A DNA stretch of 64,000 nucleotides from NCBI GenBank assembly GCA_003260075.1, contig QLIY01000153.1, positions 124,001 through 188,000 of the forward strand. The letters are read 5' to 3'. Shown in pieces: positions 1 to 11,500 of this stretch. The stretch is from Phallusia mammillata. Lineage: Eukaryota > Chordata > Ascidiacea > Phlebobranchia > Ascidiidae. The position numbers were made by a program, and so were the translations under genes. Every line of letters starts with the position of its first letter. The first letter of the stretch is position 1. Under the pieces are notes generated by a model, which was not told the origin of the DNA, made no database searches, and saw nothing but the letters and a program-made list of their open reading frames with translations.

Positions 1-190
1 TACAGAGTACATTAAACCTTGGTAAAAATCGATCCAGATCTTCGCCTAATTGGAACAAAACTTGAGGGACAAATGATTTGTAATGTGGTAAGGCTTTAAC
101 ATTTCGACATTGGTTAATCTGGATCTTCGCCTAATCTGGACATGTTTTTTCAGTCCAAATGTGTCCTGATTTAACCAAGGTTTTGCTGTA
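1..190. mobile_element. pogo/Tigger-like MITE copy
   Basis: Lies in the TBC1D31 intron at the left edge. It begins TACAGAGTACATTAAACC and ends GGTTTTGCTGTA, and shares the body phrase 'ATCTTCGCCTAAT' and 'ACTTGAGG' with the copies at 7225, 21956, 44508 and 58697. The left terminus sits at base 1, so the target site cannot be fully checked. Confidence 0.6.
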
Positions 191-3100
191 TTTGACTTTG
201 TTTTGCAAAATCCATGGTGAACAGACAAACTTAAGTACACATAAAATTCTGCATTGATATCATATATTAAAATGTATTCCACTCTATTGAATTGGTTGAT
301 TTTTGTTGTTATTTTTTAACCACAATTTTTTTGAAAGATATTTGTGGCCAACCTTGTTACAGCAAAGGCCCGATAGCCAAATTTCACTTGACTCTCAGCG
401 TTTAGTTTATACTTCCATGTGAAATTATCACTTTCCCACCCAAATATGGTGTCATCAGTAAAACACGTCAAAATCATGTCACTTCGGGGCAGAAAAAATA
501 CCTAAAGAAGTAAAAAATATTAATGCAAGCCATGTCCTTCTATTGGAAAGTAATGCGATTTTTCTAATAGAATAATATATATTTATCAAATTTTCTTTTT
601 GTCGAAATGAGTTTAGTGACCCAATTTATTTGTTTTCATGTCAAAATTTTCCCCCCACTGTCCCTTTTTATAGCTCCAAAATAATGTTGACTCTATTTAG
701 GCCTTTTTTATGCCTAAAAATTGTCCGTTTTGGGTCCAATACTTATTCCTAATTACTAACAATCATACCTGTTGTATTGGTGTTTCACTTTTTACATTTA
801 ACTTTCGAATTCGCTCGAATGTATCAAAATTCCACATTTGCGCAGTATCACGAGATGTTGTAATGCCATAACGTCCACTGTCATGAACTGAGATCGAGTG
901 GACAGCACTTTCGTGACCTCTCATCCAACTTACTAACTCCCTGTTATCTAAATTTGCATAAAGATGGATGAGTTAAACGGACATATCAATTATCGCATTT
1001 TATGATGTTTTAAAATGAAGTGTATACTTTGGAAAACTAAACAGATCTTTAGAGGCCAATGAATGACATATATTTCCCAATCGGAAAAAATGGGGTTGCA
1101 TGTAAATGCTAATTTCATTTTCTATTTAAATTGGGGTCACTTTTAAAAAAGGTTGAAGACCACTGCCCTTGGGGTCTACGAAGGCTTTTTTGAATCAGGT
1201 TTCTAAAGTATTATGATTAGATAAATATTACATAGAGGCTTATAACTACATCAACCCTACCAATAAAATGGAATCATTGGTAACAATAGGTTAAACCACT
1301 AGTGTAGTAGAAAGAATGCCATATGTGGACTTGTAACCTAATAATACAGTATAGTAATTTATAATGTTTGATAAAGCTTGCCTTTGGAATAACACTTTAT
1401 TGACGAATCAGCCAATCCCACCAAATATTCATTTTGTCTCCTGAGTCCAGTTGCAAGAGCTGTACAAGATTGTCCACAGTTCTGGATTTCAGAAAACCTA
1501 AAGAAATGTTATAAATTATAGTTATGACCAGGGAGTCGAACCGCTTGTCATATGGGTTCAGGTTCGGTTCGGGTTCACTTGGTTTTTAAGGGTTCGGGTT
1601 CGGTTCAGGTTTTTAAAAATGTATATTTTCGGGTTCGCGTTTTGTTCCGGTTTGGGCAAATTATCCGGTCCGAACCAGTTTGCAGTTTTTAAACCGGTTC
1701 AATTTGTATCTGTTTTAATTTAATTCTTCCCATCATGTAGCCTACCTGTCCTTATCAAACTCCTGAAGAATTTTGCCCTACACTATTATTTTTGACACGC
1801 CCTATAAGTGTTATCTTGTGTACTCTTCAGTGCGCTGTTTTGAAAACATCAGAAAATATAAAGAGACTGCATTTTTTACTGGTTCGGTTCCGGTTCGGGT
1901 TCAACGTCAAACAAAATATGGGGTTCAACTCCAGTTCGGGTTTTTAGAAAATCGTAGTTAGCGGTTCGGGTTCGGTTCGGGTTTAATGAAATTAACCGCT
2001 CAAACCGGTTCACGGGTTCAGTTCCGGTTCGACTCCCTGGTTATGACTTATGAATGTAGCAGTGATGGGACGAGTACCCGGCATCGATGGTATCGAATGA
2101 TTTCAGTGGTATCGATACTCCTACTCGGTATCGAAATATTTTATCTCAGTTTTCGACAGCAACATGCGAGTACCAAAGGCCGATTTACACCATAAGAATA
2201 CAACTTTTGGCCAATATTTGCTTCGGACAGCACAAAATAGGGAAAAAGTTACGCCAGTTTACGTATATTTTTTTCGCTATTACGTGGCAATTACATTTTT
2301 CGGCATGTGTGTGTGCCCCCCGGCATATAAATTAGCGAGTGATATACAACTAAGACCAACACTACACTTAAGTACTCGGTAATCGTACTCGCTTCAAAAC
2401 CTGGTATCGTCCCATCACTAGAAAGTAGTATATTAGCCAAAAACAGCCAAACAGTATTATTATTTACAAACAAAAGTTCTTGATAGAAATAGTTATGTGT
2501 ATTTGGCTTGAACATAGAGCATTGTAAAACAACCAAATTAAAGCCCTGACTTGTAAGGCAGTTCATTAAACTGCTGGGTAGAAACTGGTCATAAAACAAA
2601 TCCGTTTACCTGTTTTTTGATGTGTCAAAAATGTAAACACCTCCGAGGTGATCGCTTACATATATCTGTTCACCAAACTTGTCGAACGATGCATGAAGGA
2701 ATCGTTTCAATCTGCCACATTTAACACCCTTGCCAGTGTTAACCACAGAAGCAACAACTCTGCAAAAAACAAAAACTTTTAACTAAGCACCTATTGTAGA
2801 TGCCTGTTCGCAGAATATAGCAGTTCCCAACAAGATCTTTAGCACACAGGACCACTATGCCCCGCCAGCGTGCATGACGAACCGTAAGATATGTGCAAAA
2901 TTATTTTTACCGGGTACAATATCATTGGTGAAGAGGACCAGCCACTACTTGTGCTAAATTTCTGCTGCCAACAAAAATTGGCATGCAAATCAAAAAACAC
3001 AAACTTGTGTTTAGCGAATAATATGTAAATGGTAATGTCTAAAACTACTTCACATGTGCTTGGCTGTTGGCTCTATAAGCCCTGGGCTTGGTTGGCTAAG

Positions 3101-3601
3101 TGGACTAGTTTTAGACGTCACTCGGGCTCAGTGAACGAAACGCAGGCTTGTAGTTTTAGACGACACCCAGTCTGCAGAGTATGGCAGCTGCACGCACGAT
3201 TTAAAAAAAAAAAACTTTTTCACGGAAATTTTTCAGGGTTGCAGCACGGAAATTTTGCACGGAAGGCATCTGATTGTCCTGCCTTGACCTATATTGTTTG
3301 CTTTGCGTCTGCTGAAATTAGTCTTGCATGCAGACTAAAGGGTTTTGCACGTGCGCATGCGAGACAAGTGTATGGCCGCGATCTCCTCAGGAACCGCCAT
3401 GTTCTGCAGACTGGGATGACACCAAACCAATATATTAACAATTTAGAATAAACAAGGTTCAATTTTAACCTGCATTTTTTTTAAATTACAGACTGTTTAT
3501 AGTGCAAATAATAATCATACAAACCCATCATTAGTGGCTGGTGACGGAATTCGATGCCAGATTTTTCCAGCTTTCTGACCAGTAATATCTCTGGCTTCCA
3601 T
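1..3601 (-). CDS. TBC1D31: TBC1D31 (WDR67) orthologue, N-terminal WD40 part; 3' end outside window
   Basis: Five coding exons read leftward: 3525-3601, 2610-2759, 1382-1497, 769-947 and 353-501. All phases agree (223 codons plus two bases), and the gene continues past base 1. The start ATG at 3601 gives MEARDITGQKAGKIWHR, which aligns with the TBC1D31 N-terminus (GKIWHRxPSPATxDG). Exon 2 encodes RFLHASFDKFGEQ and YVSDHLGGVYIFD; exon 3 has CTALATGLRRQNEYLVGLAD; exon 4 has RELVSWMRGHESAVHSISV and ITTSRDTAQMWNFDTFERI; exon 5 has VFFLPRSDMILTCFTDDTI and RAFAVTR. These are the first WD40 repeats. The family is a centriolar-satellite/ciliary scaffold with a C-terminal TBC domain, which lies outside the window. 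The intron after exon 3 uses a GC donor (AAAG then GCAAGC at 1381). Introns carry several hAT elements. Confidence 0.93.
1529..2039. mobile_element. hAT-type non-autonomous element rich in GGTTCG
   Basis: Terminal inverted repeats are CAGGGAGTCGAACC at the left and GGTTCGACTCCCTG at the right. It is flanked by a perfect 8-bp duplication GTTATGAC (1521-1528 and 2040-2047), as in the hAT superfamily. The 511-bp interior repeats GGTTCGG/GGGTTC units many times and codes for no transposase. It lies in TBC1D31 intron 2. Confidence 0.85.
2060..2420. mobile_element. hAT-type MITE, TIR (C/T)AGTGATGGGAC
   Basis: Ends CAGTGATGGGAC and GTCCCATCACTA. The 8-bp target duplication has one mismatch: GAATGTAG (2052-2059) and GAAAGTAG (2421-2428). 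The interior has GTATCGA/GAGTAC-rich arms and matches the element at 6787-7176 in inverted orientation. TBC1D31 intron 2. Confidence 0.8.
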
Positions 3602-5113
3602 TGTGTGCAAAATTAGTCAAACTAAAAATTATGCACAAAAATATGTCTCATCTATTAAAAGAATGGGCAAAATTTTGAGTAAGGCAACTAGAAATTATTA
3701 AAAAAAAACTATTATTAATTTAGAAAATTAATTATTAATTTACAAATCATAAACATGACGTTACTTCTTGATGCGACAATTGTAAGAAACTGTACGCATA
3801 AAAACTATTTTTTCTTAATCGTAATCCCAAATTAATCTTTTGAAAACCAGAAATTTGCCACAAAAATAAGGGCTACTCTAAAATACGCAATCTACGCAAT
3901 CTACGCAAACTATACGCAATCTACTAAAAAAAATTAACTAAGATGTTGACGGTTAGGGCTATTAGGGTCAGGGTGAGGGTTTGTGATACAAATAACTTTA
4001 TAATTTAATTTCAGATGCCTTTCAGGTCTAATTTTCTCACAAGTGTTAACATGCGGTACCATANAAGCGAAAACTTCGAACAGTTTAGTTTCCAATGCAA
4101 ACCATTTTAACTTAGCGCCAGGTGCAACGCTGTTTTTAAATCCAGCGGTCAACAAGTCAGTATTTGCTTACGTCATGTTAGTCAGCAAATATTCCGTAAT
4201 GACGTCACAAAAAGCGGAAGTCATTATAAATGCAATCTGACGTTGTGTGGTTTTGGTCAAGCTGAAATATTTACTAATATACTGCCTTGAAACTTAAACA
4301 ATCGTCTTTAAAGCAAAAAAAAACGTTTTCACCATTTGACAAAAATCACATATGAAGTGGTTTTTGCACATGTTGCACTTGTATTCGCAAAGCAACAAGT
4401 ATCAATACTTATTCAATACACATCATAACATTACAACGCACTTGACTCCTTCACAACGACAACTAAATTATAATGCAATGGCTTAAACTAGACTTTTTCA
4501 ATGCCACTGTTGAAAAAACTGTTGTGAAGATCATGTAAATACATTTGTTTATGGAGTATCCCACAGCGTGTGTTTAATAAGCTGATGTGTTCTACTAACT
4601 TTTGATACTCTTTGTTTGTCTTAACAAAACGTTCCAAACAGAACAATCAAAGCAAGACTGATCTTGCAACAAGAAAGTTGTTTGTAGCTAAAATAAATCA
4701 TTTTTTAAAAGTATGGTTCTGTTGTTTTACCTGAAAATTGTAATTATACGCGATTGACAGAAAATAACACTACGACATGGTGTTAAAAGCAAACAACAAC
4801 ATTAAGTTTTAAGCCAGTAGTTTTAAGTAAACTAAAAAACTTAAAATCTGAGTTTCTTACACACCTAGTGGTCACACGAAACAAACAGAAGAACCAGTGT
4901 CTTGCTTCTGTAGGTAGGGATGCTTTGATTGACCACAGCGTGGTTAAATTTAAAAACAAATCAAAAACCAAAGATTTGTATCAACTGGGCTGGTTTTCCG
5001 TAACTTGTAGTTTGCCAGTTTATCAACATGAAAGCCAGTATTAGTTTTTCACCGTCAAAACATCGTTTGTGATGGCAATAACCTGTTAAGAGCAGCCGAC
5101 CGGCCGTGAGACA
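3602..5113. other. head-to-head intergenic region TBC1D31 / ATXN7
   Basis: About 1.5 kb between two divergent start codons, so promoters and 5' leaders of both genes should lie here. I see no coding sequence. It holds a short tandem array of TACGCAATC-like units at about 3892-3925, a degenerate TTAGGG-like stretch at 3951-3981, and one N at 4064. No clear TATA box stands out. Confidence 0.6.
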
Positions 5114-5461
5114 ATGGCCGCTATTGACGACAACTTAGGTCCTGATCTTGACCAGTTTTCTGGCTGCAAATGGACAGATTGGCAACAGGCAGTCGAGTCA
5201 GAAGGAATTGGTAAGTTTCAGTTGTTAATAGTCCCATTTTATTGTAAAACACAGCAAAAGGTACAAGCCCATTTATTGGTCCTATTTTATTGTACCAAAG
5301 TTCCGTTTAAGACCAAACTAAGAAGCAAAGTTTAACTATTGTTTGGTTTAGCTAATTGATTGAAAGGTTAGACAGAAAGTTATTAGACTTGATATGTGTT
5401 ATTTACTATATTTTTTTTAAATATTTAAAGTCTTAAGGATCGTAATAAGTCTCTGGATTTT

Positions 5462-5511
<50 letters not shown>

Positions 5512-8500
5512 CTGGATTTTTTTAGGGGGCGAACTTAACGTTTTCTATAGAGTAAAGAATTTTGGAGGTGATAAAATTTTCGAGACTTAATATTGAGATT
5601 TTGCTAAAAAAGGCAGAATGTTTACTCAATAATCTTTTTTATTTTCACTCAATACGAAAATTTGTGTTCTTTATAAATTTGGAAATCACCATCATTTCCA
5701 ATTGTAAAATACCATTCCACCTTTCTTTCTTTAATAACAAGACACTACAACTAAATTGTATGCATAAAAAAAAACATTCTATCATGACCTAATTGTTGTC
5801 ACAATGTATTTTATCTTTATGACATAGTGTAAGAAGTTAAAACTATTTTAGCTTACAGTAGGTAAACCATCTGGTGCCGTGAATAAAATTGATTGTTTCT
5901 GCCTGTAATGGCTAAATATTTAATTACTTATGATTAACCAATCACAAGATCCAATCCCATTTCTTGAAATGATTTCCATGAAAATTTCTGAAAACAAAAC
6001 ATAAAATGGATTTGCACGGTTTTGGAAAACTCTTAACTTATGGTCGGAAAAGAAAGTTTAATATTAGCTGTGGGTAGGGCACACCATTTTGGTCTGAAAG
6101 CTTTAATAAACTGGAGTGCCGTAGTGTGGTTATACTAGTCTGTACTGGCAGTGACTTGTCACCAGTTGTACTGATGATACCTTAGGTCATAACCAGTGGT
6201 GGGATTCAATTTTTTTGTCAGCCGGTTCTATCACAAAAGTCATATTTTTCAGCCGGTTCTGTTACAAAAAGTCCCATTTGAGCTAACTGGTTTGCTGATC
6301 TCATAAAATTTCGTGAGACAGTTCTATAGAACCAGTGCGAACTGGCTAAATCCCACCACTGGTCATAACAGTGTGCATTGTCTGCAGCTAACTTTTTATT
6401 GTATTGACACATTGTTTTTATAAGTTGAAGATTGTTTTGCGATTTCAAAAGTTGTTTGTGGATAAATTTGAAATGAAACTGTTGCAAAAAAGACTGCCAA
6501 CCTTGCATTTCTAAAATAATCAATGTTAAATTTGGTATTGATTTTAAATATATTTACCAGGCTAATTTGAAACTGGTCGTTTCAACTGTAAATATTTTTA
6601 GGTTCAATTGAAATCGAAACAGAATAAAATATAATAGGATTCATTACACTTTTGTGGAGTTTTAGGTAATATTATATTAAAGCGTTGTTTATTTTTAGGT
6701 GAAAGTAGCCAGGATAGTACTTCTTCATCTGCACGACAAGATAAAGAAGTAGCGACCTTAAAACGCGAAGGTTGGTCTATTATCTGTAGTGATGGGACGA
6801 TACCAGGTTAGGAAGCAAGTACCGAGTACGAGTACCACATGTATATACCTTCGATATCGAGTACGAGTACCGAGTACTTTATTAGTTAGTTGTATATCAC
6901 TAGCTAATTTATCTGCCATGGTTGGGGTACAGTTGTGCACACACACATGGCGAAAAATGTAATCTCCACATGATGGCGAAAAAGATATACGTAAACTGGC
7001 GAAACTTTTTTTCCAATTTTGTGCTGTCCGAAGCAAATATTGGCATAAAGTTGCACGTATTCTTATGGTGTAACTCAGCCTTTGGTACTCGCAGATTGGT
7101 ATCGAAAACTGAGGCAAAATATTTCGATACCGAGTACGAGTATCGATACCACTAAAATCGCCTCATACCATCACTAATTATCTGTCAACAATGCAAGTCA
7201 TGTATTTTACTGTAAACAAACAGGTTATACATGGATTCGGTTAATCCAGATATGTGTCTAATTCGGACAAAACTTGAGGTACAAATGATTTGTAATGTGG
7301 TAAGGGGGGGGGGGGAATTGACATCAGTTAATCCAGATCTTTGCCCAATCTGGACAATTTTTTGGGCCAAACGAGTCCAGACTAGGTTTGCTGTATTGAC
7401 ATCAAACTTATTCTTCTATTTGTCTGTTTATAAATAACAGATCAAATGCTTTCCAAATATATTCAAGGATATAATTGTTGGATTTGCACTGAAAACTAGC
7501 ATAAGTGAGCTTGTCAAATATAAATTTGGACATGTCAATACCATAGCTTGTATTGTTTAAAAGGAAAAAAAATAGCCTAAAATCATAGTTTTGGACTTGG
7601 TATTATGCTGTACTTCTGCAAATCAATATAAAACCTGTTGCAAACGTAACATTTACTTTATGTATAAAAACCCTTTTTCAAACATATTTACACAATATTT
7701 ATTATGCAATCATACACCCTCTGATTTGCATGTAGAGAAGATTTTACAAATTGCAAACAGTGGTTATTCTAAACCTTTGGTATGCACACCACTAGTGGCA
7801 TGCTAGAGCTTTTAAGGTGGCACACTAGCAGCTTTCTGCTATACCTAATTCAAATCAGATCATAAAATACAACTTAACTGCCCCAAGTGAATAGCCCCGA
7901 TCTTGGGCAAAACTTGTGTCTTTGGCATTCTTTTGGAATTGCTAACTTTCCTGGTTTTAGAAATATGCTGTCCTGGTTAAGATGCAGAGACCTCTTGTTC
8001 GGTCCTTTACAACAGGGTTTAGGTGGTATGCAGCAAATGTTGTCAAATGGTTTGCGTTTAGCATAAGGTTGAGAACCACTATACTATTTACACAGACCAA
8101 TCACTGTAAAAGTTTTTAAATATTAAATGTTTTTTTTTTCAATAATGCTTTAATACTCATACTTATAATTTGAATATGTTTCAATGCTATTTATAAGCAA
8201 TTAAAGGATATTTTGGTATCAACAGAATGAACAATGGTGCCCTTTGTTCTCACAATGTGTATGTTAACAACTATGCCCTCCCATTTCGTTAATGGCGGTT
8301 TATAATACAAATGACCAAAATTTCCCTTGTACCTAACTGCATTGTTACTAAAAGACATCCCGCATATTTTAAATTTCTTGGGTTGTAATTGATCCAGTAA
8401 TTCATTATATTGTTTTGGTTTAATTAGATCTTGGGCTTTTTGGATTCTGTCCAGCCAAAGATCACTTTTACTTGGTTGTTTGCGAACATTGCCGCCTTCC

Positions 8501-11500
8501 TTTCAAGCCTCAAACTTTCCACTACCATATTGGTAAGTAAACTTAAAATTTACAACAAAAATCTGCTAAAAGCTCAAATACATTATGCCTGGAAGCAACA
8601 GCTTGTTTAAAGACATCTATGACTTAATATGAAATCGAAATCTTATCAAAAAAAGTGATTGTTTTTAAACAGAAGTTCTGAACTTTGTCTAAATTTATAT
8701 CTAAGAGGTAGATTTTGCATGACTGTAGGGTTAAAAAGTATAAGTCTAGGGGGGGGGGGTATATTGTCAATACATTATGCCTGGCAGCAACAGCTTGTTT
8801 AAACTCTTAAGAAATCTATGACTTAATATAAAAACGGAATTTTATTAAAAATTAAGCAATTGTTTTCCAACAAAGTTCTAAACTGGATCTAAATTAACAC
8901 CTAAGAGGTAGATTTTGCATGACTGTAGGGTTAAAAAGTATAAGTCTAACCCTCAAGAAAATTAAGAACCCAAACTGTTTTGTAGTTTCTGCAAAACCAC
9001 ACTAGCAACTTCTGTTAGCATGGTCGCAAATGCTTTATGGGTTTAGTTTGCCTTACACAAAGGGGGTCGTTTTATCTTTATAAGGGTAAACGAGCCTAGT
9101 TGAAAAGAACCACTCTCCTAATGCCTTAAGCATTGCCATAAAATAGAATATTTCTAACATTCTTTGCTTTGTTTCTGCAAAACAACATTAAAAATATCAC
9201 TTGAGTAGTTTAAGCTAGCTTATTGCTAACTTTATTCTTTTGATAAAAATTATATTAGGACAACATAATTGTTTTAACTTCTGAATGAGAAATAATCTTA
9301 AAGAACCATATTTAATAAATATGCAATAAAAAAAATTAACAAAATTTGTTTTAAACCTTAGAAAAGCACCATGGTGGGAAAACCAGCAAAGTGCAGAACA
9401 AACCAAAGACCTCCATTGAAAAGAAACCATTTTCCGAACCATCTACCACCAGTATCAACCATTCTGTAGTTGCCAAACACAAATTCCCACCACCTGGAAC
9501 GGAACCACTTCCCGTGGAGAAACGCCCAGACCATAAAAAGATATCAGAAGCGATCAAAAATGCTTTCGATAAAGCTTCCATGCCCAACTCGAAGTCGAAA
9601 AACCCAGTTTTTGTCGACCACAGACACTCCTCAGCTGGTTTGCATGGACATGAAACACATAGCGGTGCTGGTGTAGTGCCAATTAAAGAGCAACTCAGGA
9701 CTAGGTTTTTGGATGAAATGCAGAAGCCGCTGTCGAAAAAACTGCACAAGCCAAATAGAATTTCTCAAGAGAAACTTGGTAAACCAGGTGTTGAAAGGTT
9801 GAAAAAGCCGACAGTGTTTAACAAATCGCACCACCATTCTATGAAACACACTGCACCTCATACACACCAACCACCCAACAAGGTAGCAAAGCTAAATACA
9901 GCTGTTTCAAAAGACAACAGCAATCCTGTGGATAAAGATGGCCTTCTAGCTGCAAGAATTAGCCATGACCCAGAAGTAGTGATCAAGAAGTTGCCAATTT
10001 CAGACACAGTCAAAAAAGAACCAAACTTTCCTGGTGTTTCGAAGCCCATCCCATCGTCGTCCGACCCTCTTCGACAGTACAAACATAACCATAATCCACA
10101 AATTGACATTGTTAAAACAGTCGATAGAGGGCCTGAGAAACATGGAAACAAGAATCACGACCATCCAGTGAAATCCCCTCTTACCCTCCATGTGTATCCT
10201 GTCAAATCAGAGAAGAATGTTCCGCTGAAAGGTAATTCTATGCTAAACTTATTTCAGGATTGTCTGCATGAGTTTATAGTTCTTGGGGGTCCATGACTGC
10301 ACAAAAAAACTTCAAAAATTGCATTTTGATTTGCAAGTTTTTATGGGTACCCCTGAAGTAGACATGTAGTGTATTTGTCCACATTATTTTTTTCGTGTTT
10401 ATCAACGGTTTGTTATACCTGTTTGGTCAAGAAAGAGTGCTTCAAACTTGTTTAAATTTACACAAATGTTAGTTAGTTATCCAAAGTTGATCTTCCTGAA
10501 GTTTGACTTTGATTGGGCCACAGACCAACCAAATAGAAAGCTTTTTTTTAAGAATTTACTTTCATTTGTGTCACTACACTCAATTTTACAAGAATAATGG
10601 CTTGGGGAGGAATTGAGAAGGAATGTTTTTGTTTTGTTTTTTGTTCTGAACCTATTTTATAGTTGTTTTTTTCTGTCTTAAAAATTTACTGGGCCACAAC
10701 ATTTTTTTGCAATGAAAGTGGGCCACGAAAGAAAAAAGGTTGGGAACCACTGATCTAGGAGTTTTATACTTTGTTGGTTAGTGCATTGTATTCTGAAGAA
10801 TTTTGTATTTTAAAACACTACGTTAATCAACTTATAAAGGGTATACATAAAGAAAAAACGGATAGAAACCACCACTACTTAATGTAGCAGAGCTGACATT
10901 CTAGAAATAATGAGAATACAGCAAAAAAAATTCTGCAATTTCTATGCACTATTTGTTGCTATGTGTTTTTTGTCATTGCATAATGCTTAGAGAACTAAGT
11001 CCACGCCCTTTTTCAAGTCCCCTTAAAATTATGTGTCAGAAAACGAAGATTAAAAGGGCACTTGCTGTGGTTTTTACCACACATACCACAAAACCACAAA
11101 AGTGTAAACAAACTTGACATTAATTGCTGGTCTGGGTTTAAATTCCATTTATAGGAAGGTTATTTTTGTGGGGGGGGGGGACCACACATACCACAAAGAG
11201 TAAACAAACTTGACATTTGGAATGAACTTTTGATTGCTGGTCTGGGTTTAAATTCCATTTATAGGAAGGTTATTTTTGTGTTTATGTTGTGTGGCTAATT
11301 GCAATTTAACCACTAAATCTTAATAGGCTACAAAGCAAAGTTTAATAACCTATAGTTACCCTGCAAAGGTTACTAGGGTTCATCCACTTTAAAAATGTGC
11401 ATCTGTTTATTGAAAACATGCGTATTTCCTGCACAAAATCTTTACAGCCTGCAAAGCAGAGTTTAAAAAAGTTATAATTAACCTGCAGAGGATACTAGGG

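Noticed and set aside
1773..2382. Several 60-80 codon open frames
   Set aside because: They fall inside two hAT MITEs and are low-complexity translations of repeat DNA.
3029..3451. 140-codon open frame as a gene
   Set aside because: It lies in TBC1D31 intron 1 on the opposite strand, contains a poly-lysine run from an A tract and has no recognisable domain.
3951..3981. Interstitial telomeric repeat
   Set aside because: Only about four degenerate TTAGGG-like units; not enough to separate from chance.
5464..5511. G-quadruplex regulatory element
   Set aside because: The uninterrupted run, the duplicated CTGGATTTTTT flanks and the many similar runs point to a converted gap instead.
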